Source: Armillaria gallica (taxonomy: Eukaryota > Basidiomycota > Agaricomycetes > Agaricales > Physalacriaceae). From it: a stretch of 64,000 nt of DNA. Below are positions 12,205 through 22,860 of the stretch, one piece after another. Numbering within the stretch: the first letter of the stretch is position 1; every line of letters begins with the position of its first letter. The notes beneath the pieces were generated by a model. The model was not told the DNA's origin and made no database searches. It worked only from the letters and a program-made list of their open reading frames with translations. The DNA lies in assembly GCA_037576215.1 (NCBI GenBank), contig JBANDB010000001.1, positions 3,782,001 through 3,846,000 of the forward strand, given 5' to 3'. A program made the position numbers and the translations under genes.

Positions 12205-12295
12205 GTTTAATCTATCACTCTCAAGTCTGTGGCCTCCACTTCATGAGACTATCTCTAACCTAATAGTTTTGCTAAAGCCCACACACTCTGTTAGG
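12205..12295 (+). repeat. Plus-strand E-LTR shard fused to minus-strand copy C
   Basis: Immediately after the minus-strand LTR sequence breaks off, a plus-oriented piece of the same LTR follows. It contains the region 'taatctatcactctcaagtctgtggcctcc' in shortened form and then the 'gctaaagcccacacactctg' tail, with the intervening part deleted. The two halves form an inverted arrangement, so this end of copy C was rearranged after insertion. Confidence 0.6.
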
Positions 12296-12909
12296 TGTTG
12301 TATATCTCTATTTATTCATGGACAATGCCTACTTTCTATACTTTATATAATTTAATCTCCACTTAGACTTCTTTAAGAATGGTCACCTTCCTTATTAGGT
12401 CTATTCCTTCTTTCCTTAGTTGCTTATTCTTAACAGATTATGAGCCCTGAGTCCACTTGATTGTTTGCTATTTGTGATTGATTGTATCATACATCTCTTT
12501 TATTTTTATTTGCTCTGGATCAGTTTTTGCTCACTCATAAAGCTTATCAGCTGCCACATCATCAACTTCTATCACTTTTTCCCTTCCACCAGCTCACTCA
12601 ATTTTTTCTGGCCTGCTTCCTAATTATCATCTATCATGTCTACTGCTGGTACTATGTCTGCTATGCCCACACCACCTACACTACCTACTTTCTTATTGAT
12701 TTCCTCTGGTTTTGCCAGCCTCTTTTTGAGAGAGAAGTATCTGATGTTTTGAGATACTGAGAATTACTCTGCATAGTCTCAAATATTCATCTTAGCTACT
12801 TAGAGTGCTGGTCTTGATCTTTTCAATAGAAAGATTCTGAAGCTGTCATCATCTGACCTGGATAAAGAGGGATTGTGGTTTTAAATAAATTTTTTTTGTC
12901 TTTTTATGC
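12296..12909. other. AT-rich stretch without recognised gene
   Basis: A 92-codon plus-strand frame (12,482-12,760) exists, but its composition is dominated by Phe, Leu, Tyr and Cys, as expected from T-rich noncoding DNA. No splice-consistent gene or repeat partner was found. Confidence 0.35.
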
Positions 12910-13236
12910 TCATGCAGAGTATGAATCAGAGCCTAGTATTAAAGATCTATAAGATGCTTTCAGAAAGCTATCAACTATCTTAATCTCACCACTTTCATCA
13001 TTCTTGAGCTCTTTATGTTTGCATTTCTCATTTTGACACTTCCATCTGAGCCTGATGATTACCACACCTGGTTCCACTAGGTGTTTGGGTTCAAGCTTGA
13101 ACTGAGTATCATTACACTTTCCTCCATCATCACCTCCATCCTTGAAACTGATTGTATATGCTGTTCTAGTGAATCCAATGCCCAGAGCTCCAGCACTATT
13201 AAAGCAGCTTTTGCTACCTTTAAATATGATGTTCAT
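12910..13236 (-). CDS. Hypothetical 108-codon ORF
   Basis: This is an open frame from an ATG at 13,236 to a stop at 12,910. The product is soluble-looking, with a Gly/Asp-rich patch (KDGGDDGGKCND) and a CxxEKC-like pair (KCQNEKCKHKE) near the middle. I do not recognise it. Upstream sequence (13,240-13,700) is poorly coding, so it may be one exon of a decayed gene. No neighbour suggests a function. Confidence 0.3.
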   Translation of the reverse strand: MNIIFKGSKSCFNSAGALGIGFTRTAYTISFKDGGDDGGKCNDTQFKLEPKHLVEPGVVIIRLRWKCQNEKCKHKELKNDESGEIKIVDSFLKASYRSLILGSDSYSA

Positions 13237-13970
13237 TTCAAGAGTAAGTAAGACTATTCTATGCAGGGGTTAAGTAACAGACTCTATAATCTTACCTACA
13301 GTCTGGCCTCTAGATTGACACTATATAAACAAACAATGGCAAAAAGATTACTTGATGAGAATTGATGGAGATTATAGCAGATTCAGAGTATCAGAAAGAG
13401 ATGATGAGATTGCTGGCAGAAAAAGAGGGTCCATAGAAGATCCTTTAGTAAGATGTGTTTTTCTGAATCATTCTTAAGAGGCACTGATAATAGATTTCAC
13501 TATAGCTTAATCTAGTGCATGAAAAGGTGTGTTATAGAGATGTTACAGACTGCCAAAGCTGCAGGGCAGTTGGTCACTATTCAAGCTAGTGGTTTGTGCC
13601 CTAAAGAGTCAGTTCCTTACTTGTACTGGTGAGCTATCCTGCATCACACTGACATTGATGTTGTAATATTGACAAAACTAAAATAGACAAAGTGAGGCTG
13701 ATTCTCATGACAAGTATGAAAATCAGATCACAAAATCCTTTGCACAGTCCCTAACTTTTGCTTTCCATAAGTCTGTTGCATTTCAACAACAAGATAACTC
13801 TTGACTGTGCTATTTCTTTACCAGCCCCAGCTTGATATGAAGCTTACCAAGAGGAATGCACTAACTCAGCCCCAAATAAGAAAAGAAAGGCTACTAGTGA
13901 GGATTTTACTGATGGCAAAGTGGATATTAATTAATTAGTTATTGGAAGCATAGGTGATCACTTAGCTAGA
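13237..13970. other. No recognisable feature
   Basis: Reading frames are short and interrupted on both strands. Some of this may be the degenerate far 3' end of the integrase remnant that begins at 14,580 on the minus strand, but similarity is too weak to place. Confidence 0.3.
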
Positions 13971-14580
13971 AACTTGTGGACTGATTCTCTTTATTTTTTG
14001 AACATCACACTGAGATACAATATAACTCAACACAGTGTTGATGATCCTGGCATAGTGTTGGCTAGGTGCATTCAAGATCTTGGTGCAGAAATACAAATTC
14101 TACTACAGCCCAGCAACAATATATTTTTCTGCTCCCACTCTAAATCTCAGAATCCAGAGACCCCTGCTTTTCTGCTAATGGCAATTCTGCTAACACAATA
14201 GAGCAAGAGAATCCTTTGCACCACTGAAATAGAGAATGACTTGAATATAGAGTTGACTAAGGGCTGGTAACCCCATTCAATTGGTGTGTTACCCTCAGGA
14301 TGGTAAGCTGTTGAAAAAATTACTACACAGTTATATTAATCTCAAAGCAAGATAGTAACTTCACCTTTAAATTCAGCTCCTCCATCAAAAGTAAAGATTG
14401 GAATATATCCAAACTGCTTTTGAGGTTAGCCACTTCAAGGATTGCACTTCAGACCAAAGAATTGTCCTCTCTATTACTTGAACAATGTATTTGACTCTGC
14501 CCACACCTGCAGGCATGTGGATACAATCAAAATCAAAATGTCAGAGTAGCAGTGCTTGCTATGACTCAGCATAGGGAAGA
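13971..14580 (-). pseudogene. Ty3/gypsy integrase core remnant
   Basis: Minus-strand translation from about 14,580 gives a segment like MPAGVGRVKYIVQVIERT, then ..SKAVW.., then FDGGAEFKGEV, then a YHPEGN-like phrase after a frameshift. This order (catalytic-core entry, second acidic motif region, conserved H-P-x-x-N phrase) is that of a gypsy integrase core. It is broken by frameshifts and stops, and the downstream part (to about 13,971) is barely readable. It abuts the recombinase remnant of another element at about 14,600. Confidence 0.5.
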
Positions 14581-14599
14581 AAAAGACTCATCTTTATGG

Positions 14600-15950
14600 A
14601 CTTCTGGCACTCTATGCATCATCACATGAAATCTAGCAAAAAGAAAGCATATCTTTCTAGCAACCATTCAACACTCGTTCTGTAGATGATTTTCCTCCAA
14701 TTCTGTGACTTTTTTGAGTTGGGCATGCTTAGTTCTGCAAAACACAAAAAGGCCATTGAAACCAGTAATAAGTAGAGCAAGAAAGAGGCAGTTGTCATAG
14801 TCTGAAGACTGGCTGAGAGTGTTGATTGCATGGCAGATGTCATTGCGTGATAGTGGAGATTTGCATTTGACTTCAGATCCTTTGAGCCTCTTGCAACTCT
14901 TCAGTGTGTGGCTGATGATTGGTGAGTTCTTGACCTTGTGAATGTTAGGAAAGAAGTTCTCAAGGCAGTTACAGATCCTGGACAAGTAAGTGGATACAGA
15001 TTCTGGTTTGATGTGTGCAGACATGAATACAATAAAGTAGCTCATGATGTCTCCTGTAGATTTGATGGGAAAGTTATGGATTTTGCAGAATGTGATGTAT
15101 AAATTCAGAAAATTGCAGAGCCCAGAGCTAGGGACCACTCATGATAGAGCTTCTTCAGAGTCCAAGGTTCACAAGCCTTTTGTTTAGACTCTGAAGTGAC
15201 ATCGATCAACATTTTGATGCCTCCAGCATGTTGTGAGGGGGTTTGAATGGCAGAATGAGCAGTTAGAGTACCAAGTCCTGAGCTCTGGAGAATTGTGAAC
15301 ATGGCAAAGCATCTGTGACATCATTCTCAGAGCCTGGAATGTAGAATATGTGCAAGTTGATACCTTGGGTGACTATAACGTCGATAGCAGACTTCAGAAT
15401 CAGGTTGTAAGTTGGTGCAGCTTGGAACATCAATGATGTTGGTGTTGTCAGTGAGAATAGTGACCTGTTTCCTAAGCTCAGGGAACAAGATATTCACAAT
15501 CCAGTGGATGGTGGCACAAACACAAAGCTTCAAAGAAGAAGATCACTTTGTCACCTTCTGGTAAATTAAGCGTGGGGCAAATGAACCCACATATTATTCT
15601 TGGGACCCAAAAACCCATTCTGTCAAGACATATATCGCACGGTACTGTGATGGTCACATTTAGAATAGGGTCCCAGTCAACCACATCAAAGCAACAGACC
15701 CCATTCAAGATTTTGATGTGGTCAATGAGCCAATGGAGATCATCTTTAACAGCATTGTTGAGAGTTATTTCTGCAAAAGGATTTATTTTTTATCTTATTT
15801 TCACATATATATTACATAACCTGGGCTTCAAGAGAGGAAAAATATTGAAGGACCCATTGGCCCATTCTATGATCTGTTGATATTTCTGCAAGTTCCTTCA
15901 GTTTGAAGCTGAAAAATGCTGGATGGTGAGGACAAGCTTGGCCTTTGATT
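14600..15950 (-). pseudogene. DIRS-like element 3' part K2: RT/RNase H end and tyrosine recombinase
   Basis: From 15,950 downwards the minus strand encodes an RT thumb/connection-like segment (INPFAEITLNN; DDLHWLIDHI). An RNase H-like part follows with VTILTDNTNIIDV (about 15,450), with frameshifts between pieces. A tyrosine-recombinase N-terminal part starts at about 15,140 (SGLCNFLNLYITFCKIHN) and continues through the helical SAM-like region to ALLITGFNGLF (about 14,760), where the first catalytic Arg box should begin. The remaining catalytic boxes are lost at about 14,600. The domain order RT, RNase H, tyrosine recombinase is diagnostic of DIRS-type elements. It may be a separated 3' half of the same family as K1 and K3. 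Confidence 0.6.
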
Positions 15951-17930
15951 CTTTAGGCATAGTGGCTCACCTATAGTGACAGGGATTTTGCATAGCTTCT
16001 GGAGCTAGCCAGAAACTGGCTAGGTCTACATTCTTACAAGTGACCTATATTTCCAAAGTGGTTGGCTTTGTAATCATTCAAAAACACAATCACAGCCAAA
16101 ATAGCCAGCTCAATGCTTGGCATGGCATTGAGCTCAATTTTGCATCCTCCCACTCATTGCTAGAATGGGCAAAAAAATGTGTGATTTAAAAATATATTTT
16201 AAAACACACTCTGTAAGAGATTTATGCTAGCTCTTTGTGCTGGTACTCCTGTGTGTTCTCTCCCTCTCTATCTTAGAGGGATTTAAACACAAACCTCCTC
16301 AGCTACAATTGTATTAAAGCATGAAAGTTAACCACTTTACCAAATGATCTTACCATATTTATAAATTATATTTCTTCTGTATATGTAATACAAATATTTC
16401 TGAAATAAAAAAAATTAAATACTACTGCTCTGAGCAGCAATAGGGCAGGCAGCAGTGACAGGCACACAAGGTATGCTAATTGAGGGTGTGGGCATTTTGT
16501 ACATCCAAATGAATGGTCAGGGGGTTGTTGTGGCTGCTAGAACATTTGTGGTATGGAAAAAATAGGTGGGAATGTGTTGGTGCTGTTTTCATGATGATAA
16601 AGATGTCGGAGAGAGAAAAAGACCTCACCACTGGATTTCCCGATGTCAAAAACAGGGGTGGTGAGGTCTTGGTAGTGGTTGCTATGTCATAGGGATGGAA
16701 CATGGGTTGGAATAGGTAGAGATAGGGACTAGGTCATGACCCACAATGACTGGCATTTCGGGGAATCTGGCACACACTGGAGTTGTGTTTCCCAGCACAA
16801 ATAGTGGGGGATACACAACTCTTGGGTGACTGGGGAATATTCATGACATAGGGGATGCTGATGTTGATGTTTAGCAAGGCAGGCAGCAGTGGGCAGAGTA
16901 ATTATTGTACAGCCATCCTCCTCTCCTTCAGTATTAGCTCTCCTCATACCAATGCCAGGGCCACACCCCAGAGAAAAAGTTGCTTCTCCCACATTGTTGT
17001 TATTGTTATTATGCTTAGCTTTTGCATCCTTGTCGTCAGTTGTGCATTGTGTGAGCCCTCTCATGTTGAGATGGTAAGCGATATTGAATCCCAGGGCATA
17101 GTATATACTGTTGTGGTGTGCAGAAGTTGTGGTCAGCAGCAATTAATACTATTCAAGGGCTGACATAGGCGGTGGTGGGAGTATGCACATCATCCAGGGC
17201 TGTTGAGGCCACCAGATGTGTTGAAAATAACTAAAAAGAAGTCAAAAGTAATAAAATAAATGAAACAAACCATATCAAATCAGATTGAGCACAATTTGCA
17301 TGCTATGCAGATGTGGGTGAGAGGGAGAAAAAGAAGCCACACAGCCACCCGATTGCTGTGTAGACTTATGGTCCAGGGTGATTGAGCAAATGGGATCAGC
17401 ACTCAGAATGCTTCTGCTGCTCGATGTATGTATTCTGAAGCCCCAGATATTATCAGGAATGTATTTAATATACATATGTTACACACATATATAGTTATTT
17501 CTGAAGCTCCACACTAGTACAGCATGATAATTCCCATTTATTCTGAATTACCCCACATTTTAGTACTTCTTGAAGCATATATTCAGTTTATGCACTTCAA
17601 TATTGCTTGTATCAGCATATTTTCTACTGGAGATACTTTAATATACATTCTAGTAAATAACCTATGTGCCTGATCCACTCTGATCTGCTGCTATGCACCC
17701 CATTATCCACCATATTGCTTAAAGTGATAGTGAATTCAATGTGAATATCAGTATGATCATTTTGCATTTTGAGGGCCTCACAGTACATTCATTTCAGGGC
17801 AGGATCTTAGAGAGATATAAAACAATGATTAAATAGTGCAATGCATCCTCATTTGAGCCAAATATTACCATCTGGATGTACAGAGTAATATATACCCTCT
17901 AAAACATCAAATTTAGGTGGTTCTAAGTAT
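15951..17930. other. Unassigned repeat-like DNA with short ORFs
   Basis: A 137-codon minus-strand frame (17,142-16,729) contains a run of Asn codons and a Cys-rich end (LCIPHYLCWETQLQCVPD). Smaller frames lie at 16,703-16,476 and 17,475-17,275. None is recognisable, and none shows splice-consistent extensions that I could follow. A tRNA-like/SINE-like piece lies at 16,275-16,352. Otherwise I see only AT-rich sequence up to the TSD of element J. Confidence 0.35.
16275..16352 (-). repeat. tRNA-derived SINE head or tRNA pseudogene
   Basis: On the minus strand TGGTAAAGTGG fits the pol III A-box consensus, with the GGTTAAC extension common in tRNA D-arms. About 53 nt further lies TGTTTAAATCC, a B-box/T-loop-like sequence with two mismatches from the consensus. 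No clean cloverleaf or acceptor stem is evident. The sequence then continues into AT-rich DNA with A/T runs (16,140-16,210), as expected for a SINE body. Confidence 0.4.
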
Positions 17931-18524
17931 ATTTTTGTTACGATTTTCACTTTTTCATTTTCCTTTCTTATCTTATCTTATCTTGGCACCTCGGCATACC
18001 ACGTGATCACCAAATGTCAAACTGAACAGACCCAACATTGTTGGGGCAGAACACCTGATTATGAGACAAACTTCCATCTTATCGAATAACTTGCTAGCAC
18101 GTTGAAGAGACTCTGTGTGCACTGGCTAGAAATGCAGCAGTGTCAAAGACACTGATCACACTCACACCCAACACTACACACACAAACCCTCAAGTTCTTG
18201 AGGGGATATTATGCGATAGAAGCAGATTGAAGCAAAACAACTAAACTCTCAGAATATACGATACACATGTATAGCAATAGCGTGCGTCACATATCTAGAT
18301 CTCTCTAAGTCCAAAGGCTTTTATAACAAGAGGGGTGACCAAGGTTGCCGGGCCTCAAGGCAAGGTGTACTACAATACACGATATGTCACCACACACCGA
18401 CAAAACTCTCAATAAGCCTCATGTGACACACCTAGGTGACCACAAGTAACTTAAACACACCCTAAACACAACTCAAAGCTTGCGCTCTAAGCAGAAACCC
18501 TTCAAAAACATGTCCACTCAAGCC

Positions 18525-18870
18525 ACAGGATTTGAACCCATGTGCTCAAGCTTCCAAACTGATCATAGACCCACAGGGTTTGAACCTGTGCCGATCCAGA
18601 GAAACAATAACCAAATAAACCCCGTCCGACAAGCCAAAGGGTTTGAACCTCTACGGCTTGCGGAAATGAGAACCCTCAAGCGTGCACTAATCAGACCACA
18701 GGGTTTGAACCTGTGCCGCCTGTAGCACTGCGTGTTAGAAGAAGGCCTCTGTACGAACACTAATCAGACCAAAGGGTTTGAACCTCTGCCACTTGCGGAA
18801 TGGTATACCCAACTAAGCATGTGCTAATCAGACCACAGGGTTTGAACCTGTGCCACCTGTAGCACCGCGC
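18525..18870 (-). repeat. Tandem array of about six B-box/T-arm-like units
   Basis: The core GGTTCAAACC (minus strand) recurs at about 18,578, 18,642, 18,705, 18,777 and 18,841, with a variant (GGGTTCAAATCC) near 18,532; most spacings are 63-72 bp. In the clearest units the core is flanked by CACAGG/CCTGTG, giving a 6-bp stem around the 7-nt loop TTCAAAC, the shape and consensus of a tRNA T-arm and pol III B-box. Two kinds of unit alternate: CACAGG stems and AGAGG stems with a G-T pair. On the plus strand they would read as repeated GFEP peptides, which is a translation artefact. Confidence 0.65.
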
Positions 18871-19320
18871 ATCACAAGAAACTCTCAAAACTCAAGAGTG
18901 TGTCCACAACCACACAATATCTCTTATTCTCAGGGTAGAGCGCAGTCAACCAATCACTCAAACCATACACAAGTCCCCCACTAGGCAAGTCCCCTGCTAA
19001 GCAAGTCCTCTGCTAAGCTTTCTATGCCTCACGCACAACTCAATTCACTCGGTATGATATCAATTCTAGGTTTATTCTCTCGCTCGAAGTTACAAACTAA
19101 TCCTGCTGCTAGGGCATCAAGCTGGAGGCTTGCGCATGACTACAACAGGGGTCTGAAACTTGTACACTATTACTATTACTACACTACGGTATTTATACTA
19201 TGCGCTCTACATATTAATACAACCTTAAATAGTAACTTTTGACTGGTGGAACTTCCTTTCCTGAGTCCCGGGCATGTTGCCATAATCATGCCATTGCTTG
19301 GCACTTACTCAGAGCTCTGG

Positions 19321-19382
19321 CTTGGGGCCAGATCCTGGTCTCTCAGCTGCGTGACATCAGTTAACCGCGCTATCCATGCGTA
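19321..19382 (-). repeat. tRNA-like segment (A-box, weak B-box)
   Basis: The minus strand reads GGATAGCGCGGTTAACTG, resembling a tRNA D-arm/A-box, followed about 38 nt later by AGGATCTGGCCC, a poor B-box. No acceptor stem is evident. Together with the T-arm array in the same insertion it supports a tRNA-derived origin for part of this DNA. Confidence 0.35.
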
Positions 19383-20121
19383 CTGACATCGCCTAGCATT
19401 TCCTTGGAGTTATAGCCTACCCCGCAACTCTTCTTTATAGTAATAATATCTTCTAGTGATTTCCATGGTCTTCTAGGACCACCAGCATCCAGTCTAGGCC
19501 TTGCGCACATTGGCCAAAGTCAGAGACATCAGTCTTACTTCAATTCTATACATTCTGAGGTCTAGAGCGCTAGTTCCCCGCATGGCAGTGCCTCATGCGT
19601 CATAGATCAAGGTTGCACAAAGTATCAATTATCTCTTGAGCTTCGCTGGTTCCATTCTTAGCACGTGTCTTCCGTGCATTGTCAGTGTACTCAGTGTCAA
19701 GTGCTGGGGCTTTAGACTTAGTGTGACCCTTATGGTATCACTCTGCAGTTAAGCCTTGCACTCCACCAAGCATCACTCAAGGAACTTCATTGTCTGCACT
19801 TAGTACACTGCGCTCTAAGGTATATCTCATTGCTTTGGTATCTAGGTCTTATAGAATGTATGTATTGATACATTTCGCGAAATTACACATGTGAACACTT
19901 TTCAAGCGTGTCAACATGGACACGTATATATTTAGAAATGGACAGTATATAAGTAGAATAGCTCTCAGCCCTGTACTCCAGCTTTGAGCTAAGTTTAATC
20001 CACCCAGACTTTACTCTTACTGCTAGCCAAGAGTCTAAGTGTTATACCACCTCGCTGTAGTAAACTCCATGGTACTATCGACCTGCTCAAAGTGAGAGGC
20101 AGTGTTCATTAGTCGCCTTGT

Positions 20122-22727
20122 TTGCTATTCCTGAGTCCATCCCTAACAGTTAGCTCAAAGCTTTCTACTCTGCTTTCTTCCATGCGAGCCGCAAAGATAG
20201 CACCTCTCTTAATGACCCCCGACCTGACCAACGAACAGACCATCGCATTAAGCTCTGCCATTGTTGGAGCTACCTTCCTTTGTCTTTGCATGGCAGCACT
20301 CATCCTCGCATACGCAGAACAGATCAGAAGCTTCCTCCACCGACAGAGGGTGCTGGTAGTACCACCCCCAACCCCTGTACCCACTCATTATGTCAAACTC
20401 CCCCAATTCGACCCCACAACCGTCTGGCCGGGGCTCCGGGCCCAGAATGCAACCACCAGAAACCGACGAAGGGAGACAGCGACTGTCTACTTTGAATCCA
20501 ACCAGGAGTTCTTCGAGAATAGGGAGGAACTCCGAGTGATACCAACAGCATCCACAAGCACTGCCCCCACGACGGAACTACACATATTACGGCCTGAGAT
20601 CCCCGACACCCTCCCTCCACTCTATCACCCAAGAAGCTGAGGAATGGCAAGGGGAAGACTTCGGAGGGTTCTCCCTCTTCTGGGAACCCCTCAGAAATGA
20701 TCAATGGCTTATTGAATCGGACAGCGACCCCAACATCCCCATCATCACCATCATCAATGACCGAATTTCACACACCCCTGACGTCTCCTGAAGTATCTCC
20801 CCCGAACCCATTAGGGTCAGGATACCACAGGAGCTGCCCCCACGAAATGACGATGATCCACTCAATCCCCACAGAAGGGATTACAAGTGGCCTGCTCTTT
20901 TGAACACTGACATCAGAATCCTGAGACCCGCAAGGAGCAAGGCCTGGGAACTACGATGGCAGGACCTTGCCCAACGAGCTGGATTCAGGGCCCCTGTCAG
21001 AGAGAGCATGGACTTCTACCTTGCCACTAATCAAGGGGATCCGCTTCCTCAGTATGGAAGAGACCGAGTCATCGATGCCTGAATCTTCGCCAACAGAGAC
21101 TGAATAGAATACCCCCTGTCCATGGGCCAGCTGGTCCAGCACATCCGCCCCTGCAATGAACAGGAACAGGCTGCCTTGGAACGCGCCCTCCTACCCCTCG
21201 CACAACTCCAGGGAGACTGACCAGACTTGGATGGGGTATCAGACCAGGACTGGCGAACGAGCCTCTAGATCCATGGGGGCCTTCCGCCATGAACAAGCAT
21301 CGCTTGACACTATCCTGCTCTCCTCATTCCCTAATGACTTCAGAGTCGGTCCCCTTCCCGACTCGCCTCCCGCCTGAAACCCCAGGAGTCGCGAGTATCG
21401 GGGAAAGTGGACGAGTAGGATAATAGCAGGAGGGGAACCAGACATGGAAGGCATGGAGGCAGAAGGAACAGGAGGACTGACCCAATCCACCGTGGAACAA
21501 ATCACCCAGCTTGAAGCGCAGGCAGCACAAATACGCAATGAAAACATCTGACTCCATGAAGAACTCACCCAAGTCCATCAGGACAAGAAGAAGCAGCCGG
21601 ACAGGGGTCAACCTCCATGCCCTGGTTCATGCCAAGATCAGTTCTTGGTCCCACAACCCCCAGGATATAGTGGACTGCCCCCTAATGGACCCCTAGGAAC
21701 CTGGAACCCTGAAGACCTCCCAGAAATGATGGAAGTCAAGCCAATCCTCATTAAAACACTGAGACCCTTCAAAGGGGTGCACGATGACATTGAACACTTC
21801 CTAAGGGACTGCACTACATACTTCAAAAATTTCTGACGTTACTACCAGGGAATACCATCCCTCATGATTCCCTTCCTCGCCTCCCATCTCAAAGAGGATG
21901 CTGAGGAATGGTGGGTTCACCTACAGGATGACTATTGGTATGTCCCGCTGGAACCCAAGTATGGCGCCACCGAAGAAGAGATCAGGGATTACAATGCGGG
22001 ACCCTGATACCGCTATCCGTCGTGGGATGACTTCATGGAATTATTCCATAAACAGTTCCGAGACCCCGCTATGGAACTCGTCCATGAGAAAAGGATGAGG
22101 GAGCTCAAAATGGGGACTGACCCCACCCACATGTACTTCTGGAAGCTCAAACAGGAAGCCAAGCTGGCCAATCGACTCACCAATGAAACTGACAACGGCG
22201 TTCTCGTCCGAGCAGTATGAAAGGGAATCCTCCCTAGCTACAGGACCACCATCGCCAACATTGGTTTCGGAATCCCACGAACCTACCCTGAATGGAAACA
22301 GTGCATCATTCAGATGTATGAAGAACGACAGAAGCAGTGGGTCTTTGAACAGACCCAAAACATCGAGCATTGCCCTGACAAACACCCCCAAGGGGGTCAG
22401 AAGCCTACCACCACCAGCCACAAAGACATGGCAGGTGGCACGACAAGTTCCTCGGCTCCCAAGGGGGGTGCCAATGAGAAGGGCCATGACCAAGGTGGAC
22501 GGTGGGTACCCATACACCAGAAGACATACGGTGGCCAGGGGATACCAATGGAGATTGACTCTAAGAAGGCGAAGCAGTGTGCGGAGGGAAGGTGCTTCCG
22601 GTGTGATGAGAAAGGGCATCTCAGCAAGGATTGCCCACATAAGAGAGAGAAACAAGAGGTGCACGCCATGGAAGTGGCACCGGAGCCACTCTCCAACACA
22701 ATGAGGGTTGAGGAGGTAAAAGAGTAG
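20122..22727 (+). pseudogene. Element J gag with N-terminal hydrophobic segment
   Basis: Starting at the ATG at 20,122 (or 20,180, MRAAKIAP) the product has a hydrophobic stretch of about 22 residues (IALSSAIVGATFLCLCMAAL) that looks like a membrane anchor, which is unusual for Gag. After one frameshift near 20,630 the frame continues through a helical capsid-like region (about 21,700-22,330). It ends with a CCHC zinc knuckle, CFRCDEKGHLSKDC (about 22,590). Internal stops at about 20,790, 21,080, 21,100, 21,220, 21,835, 22,005 and 22,218 are TGA, each where an Arg codon CGA fits. It is followed by TAG at 22,725 and then by the extra ORF. Confidence 0.75.
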
Positions 22728-22860
22728 GTCACCCAGGTCCTGATTCGCCTGCAACGACCAAGGATTTCCCTGGTGCGCTTCCCCTTCCTGCTGAGCAGTT
22801 GACTTCTTCTTTTATATATACAGACATTCTACACACGCATTCAGCTATACCCCGGTCCCC

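Larger units (their letters stand above)
18101..19915. mobile_element. 1,815-bp insertion in the J 5' LTR
   Basis: Comparison with the intact 3' LTR defines the insertion exactly (with a 2-bp AC ambiguity at the junction). The ends read GTTGA...TCAAC, a 5-bp terminal inverted repeat, and no 5-bp target duplication is seen. There is no ORF worth calling. Inside are a tandem array of tRNA T-arm-like units (18,525-18,870) and a tRNA D-arm-like segment (19,321-19,382). The class of element is unknown; pol III-derived non-autonomous DNA is my best guess. Confidence 0.7.
17936..20148 (+). repeat. 5' LTR of element J, split by an insertion
   Basis: Positions 17,936-18,100 and 19,916-20,148 together align base for base in length with the 398-bp 3' LTR. 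By hand I count 21 differences, 20 of them transitions. A TATATAA box lies at about 19,946, downstream of the inserted block, so the insertion is in U3. Confidence 0.92.

Noticed and set aside
18480..18725. A protein with repeated GFEP motifs
   Set aside because: The peptide arises by translating the strand opposite to repeated tRNA T-arm sequences. It has no splice or start context and is a known type of spurious ORF.
18525..18870. CRISPR-like array
   Set aside because: Repeats are imperfect, the alternating units differ, and the genome is eukaryotic. The units are better explained as tRNA T-arm/B-box sequences.
18101..19915. Helitron insertion
   Set aside because: The empty site is not an A/T junction and the 3' end lacks a CTRR motif with a preceding hairpin that I can see.
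22041..22754. A 237-codon minus-strand ORF in element J
   Set aside because: It lies antisense to the capsid and zinc-knuckle part of gag, whose plus-strand motifs are clear. Composition follows the shadow.
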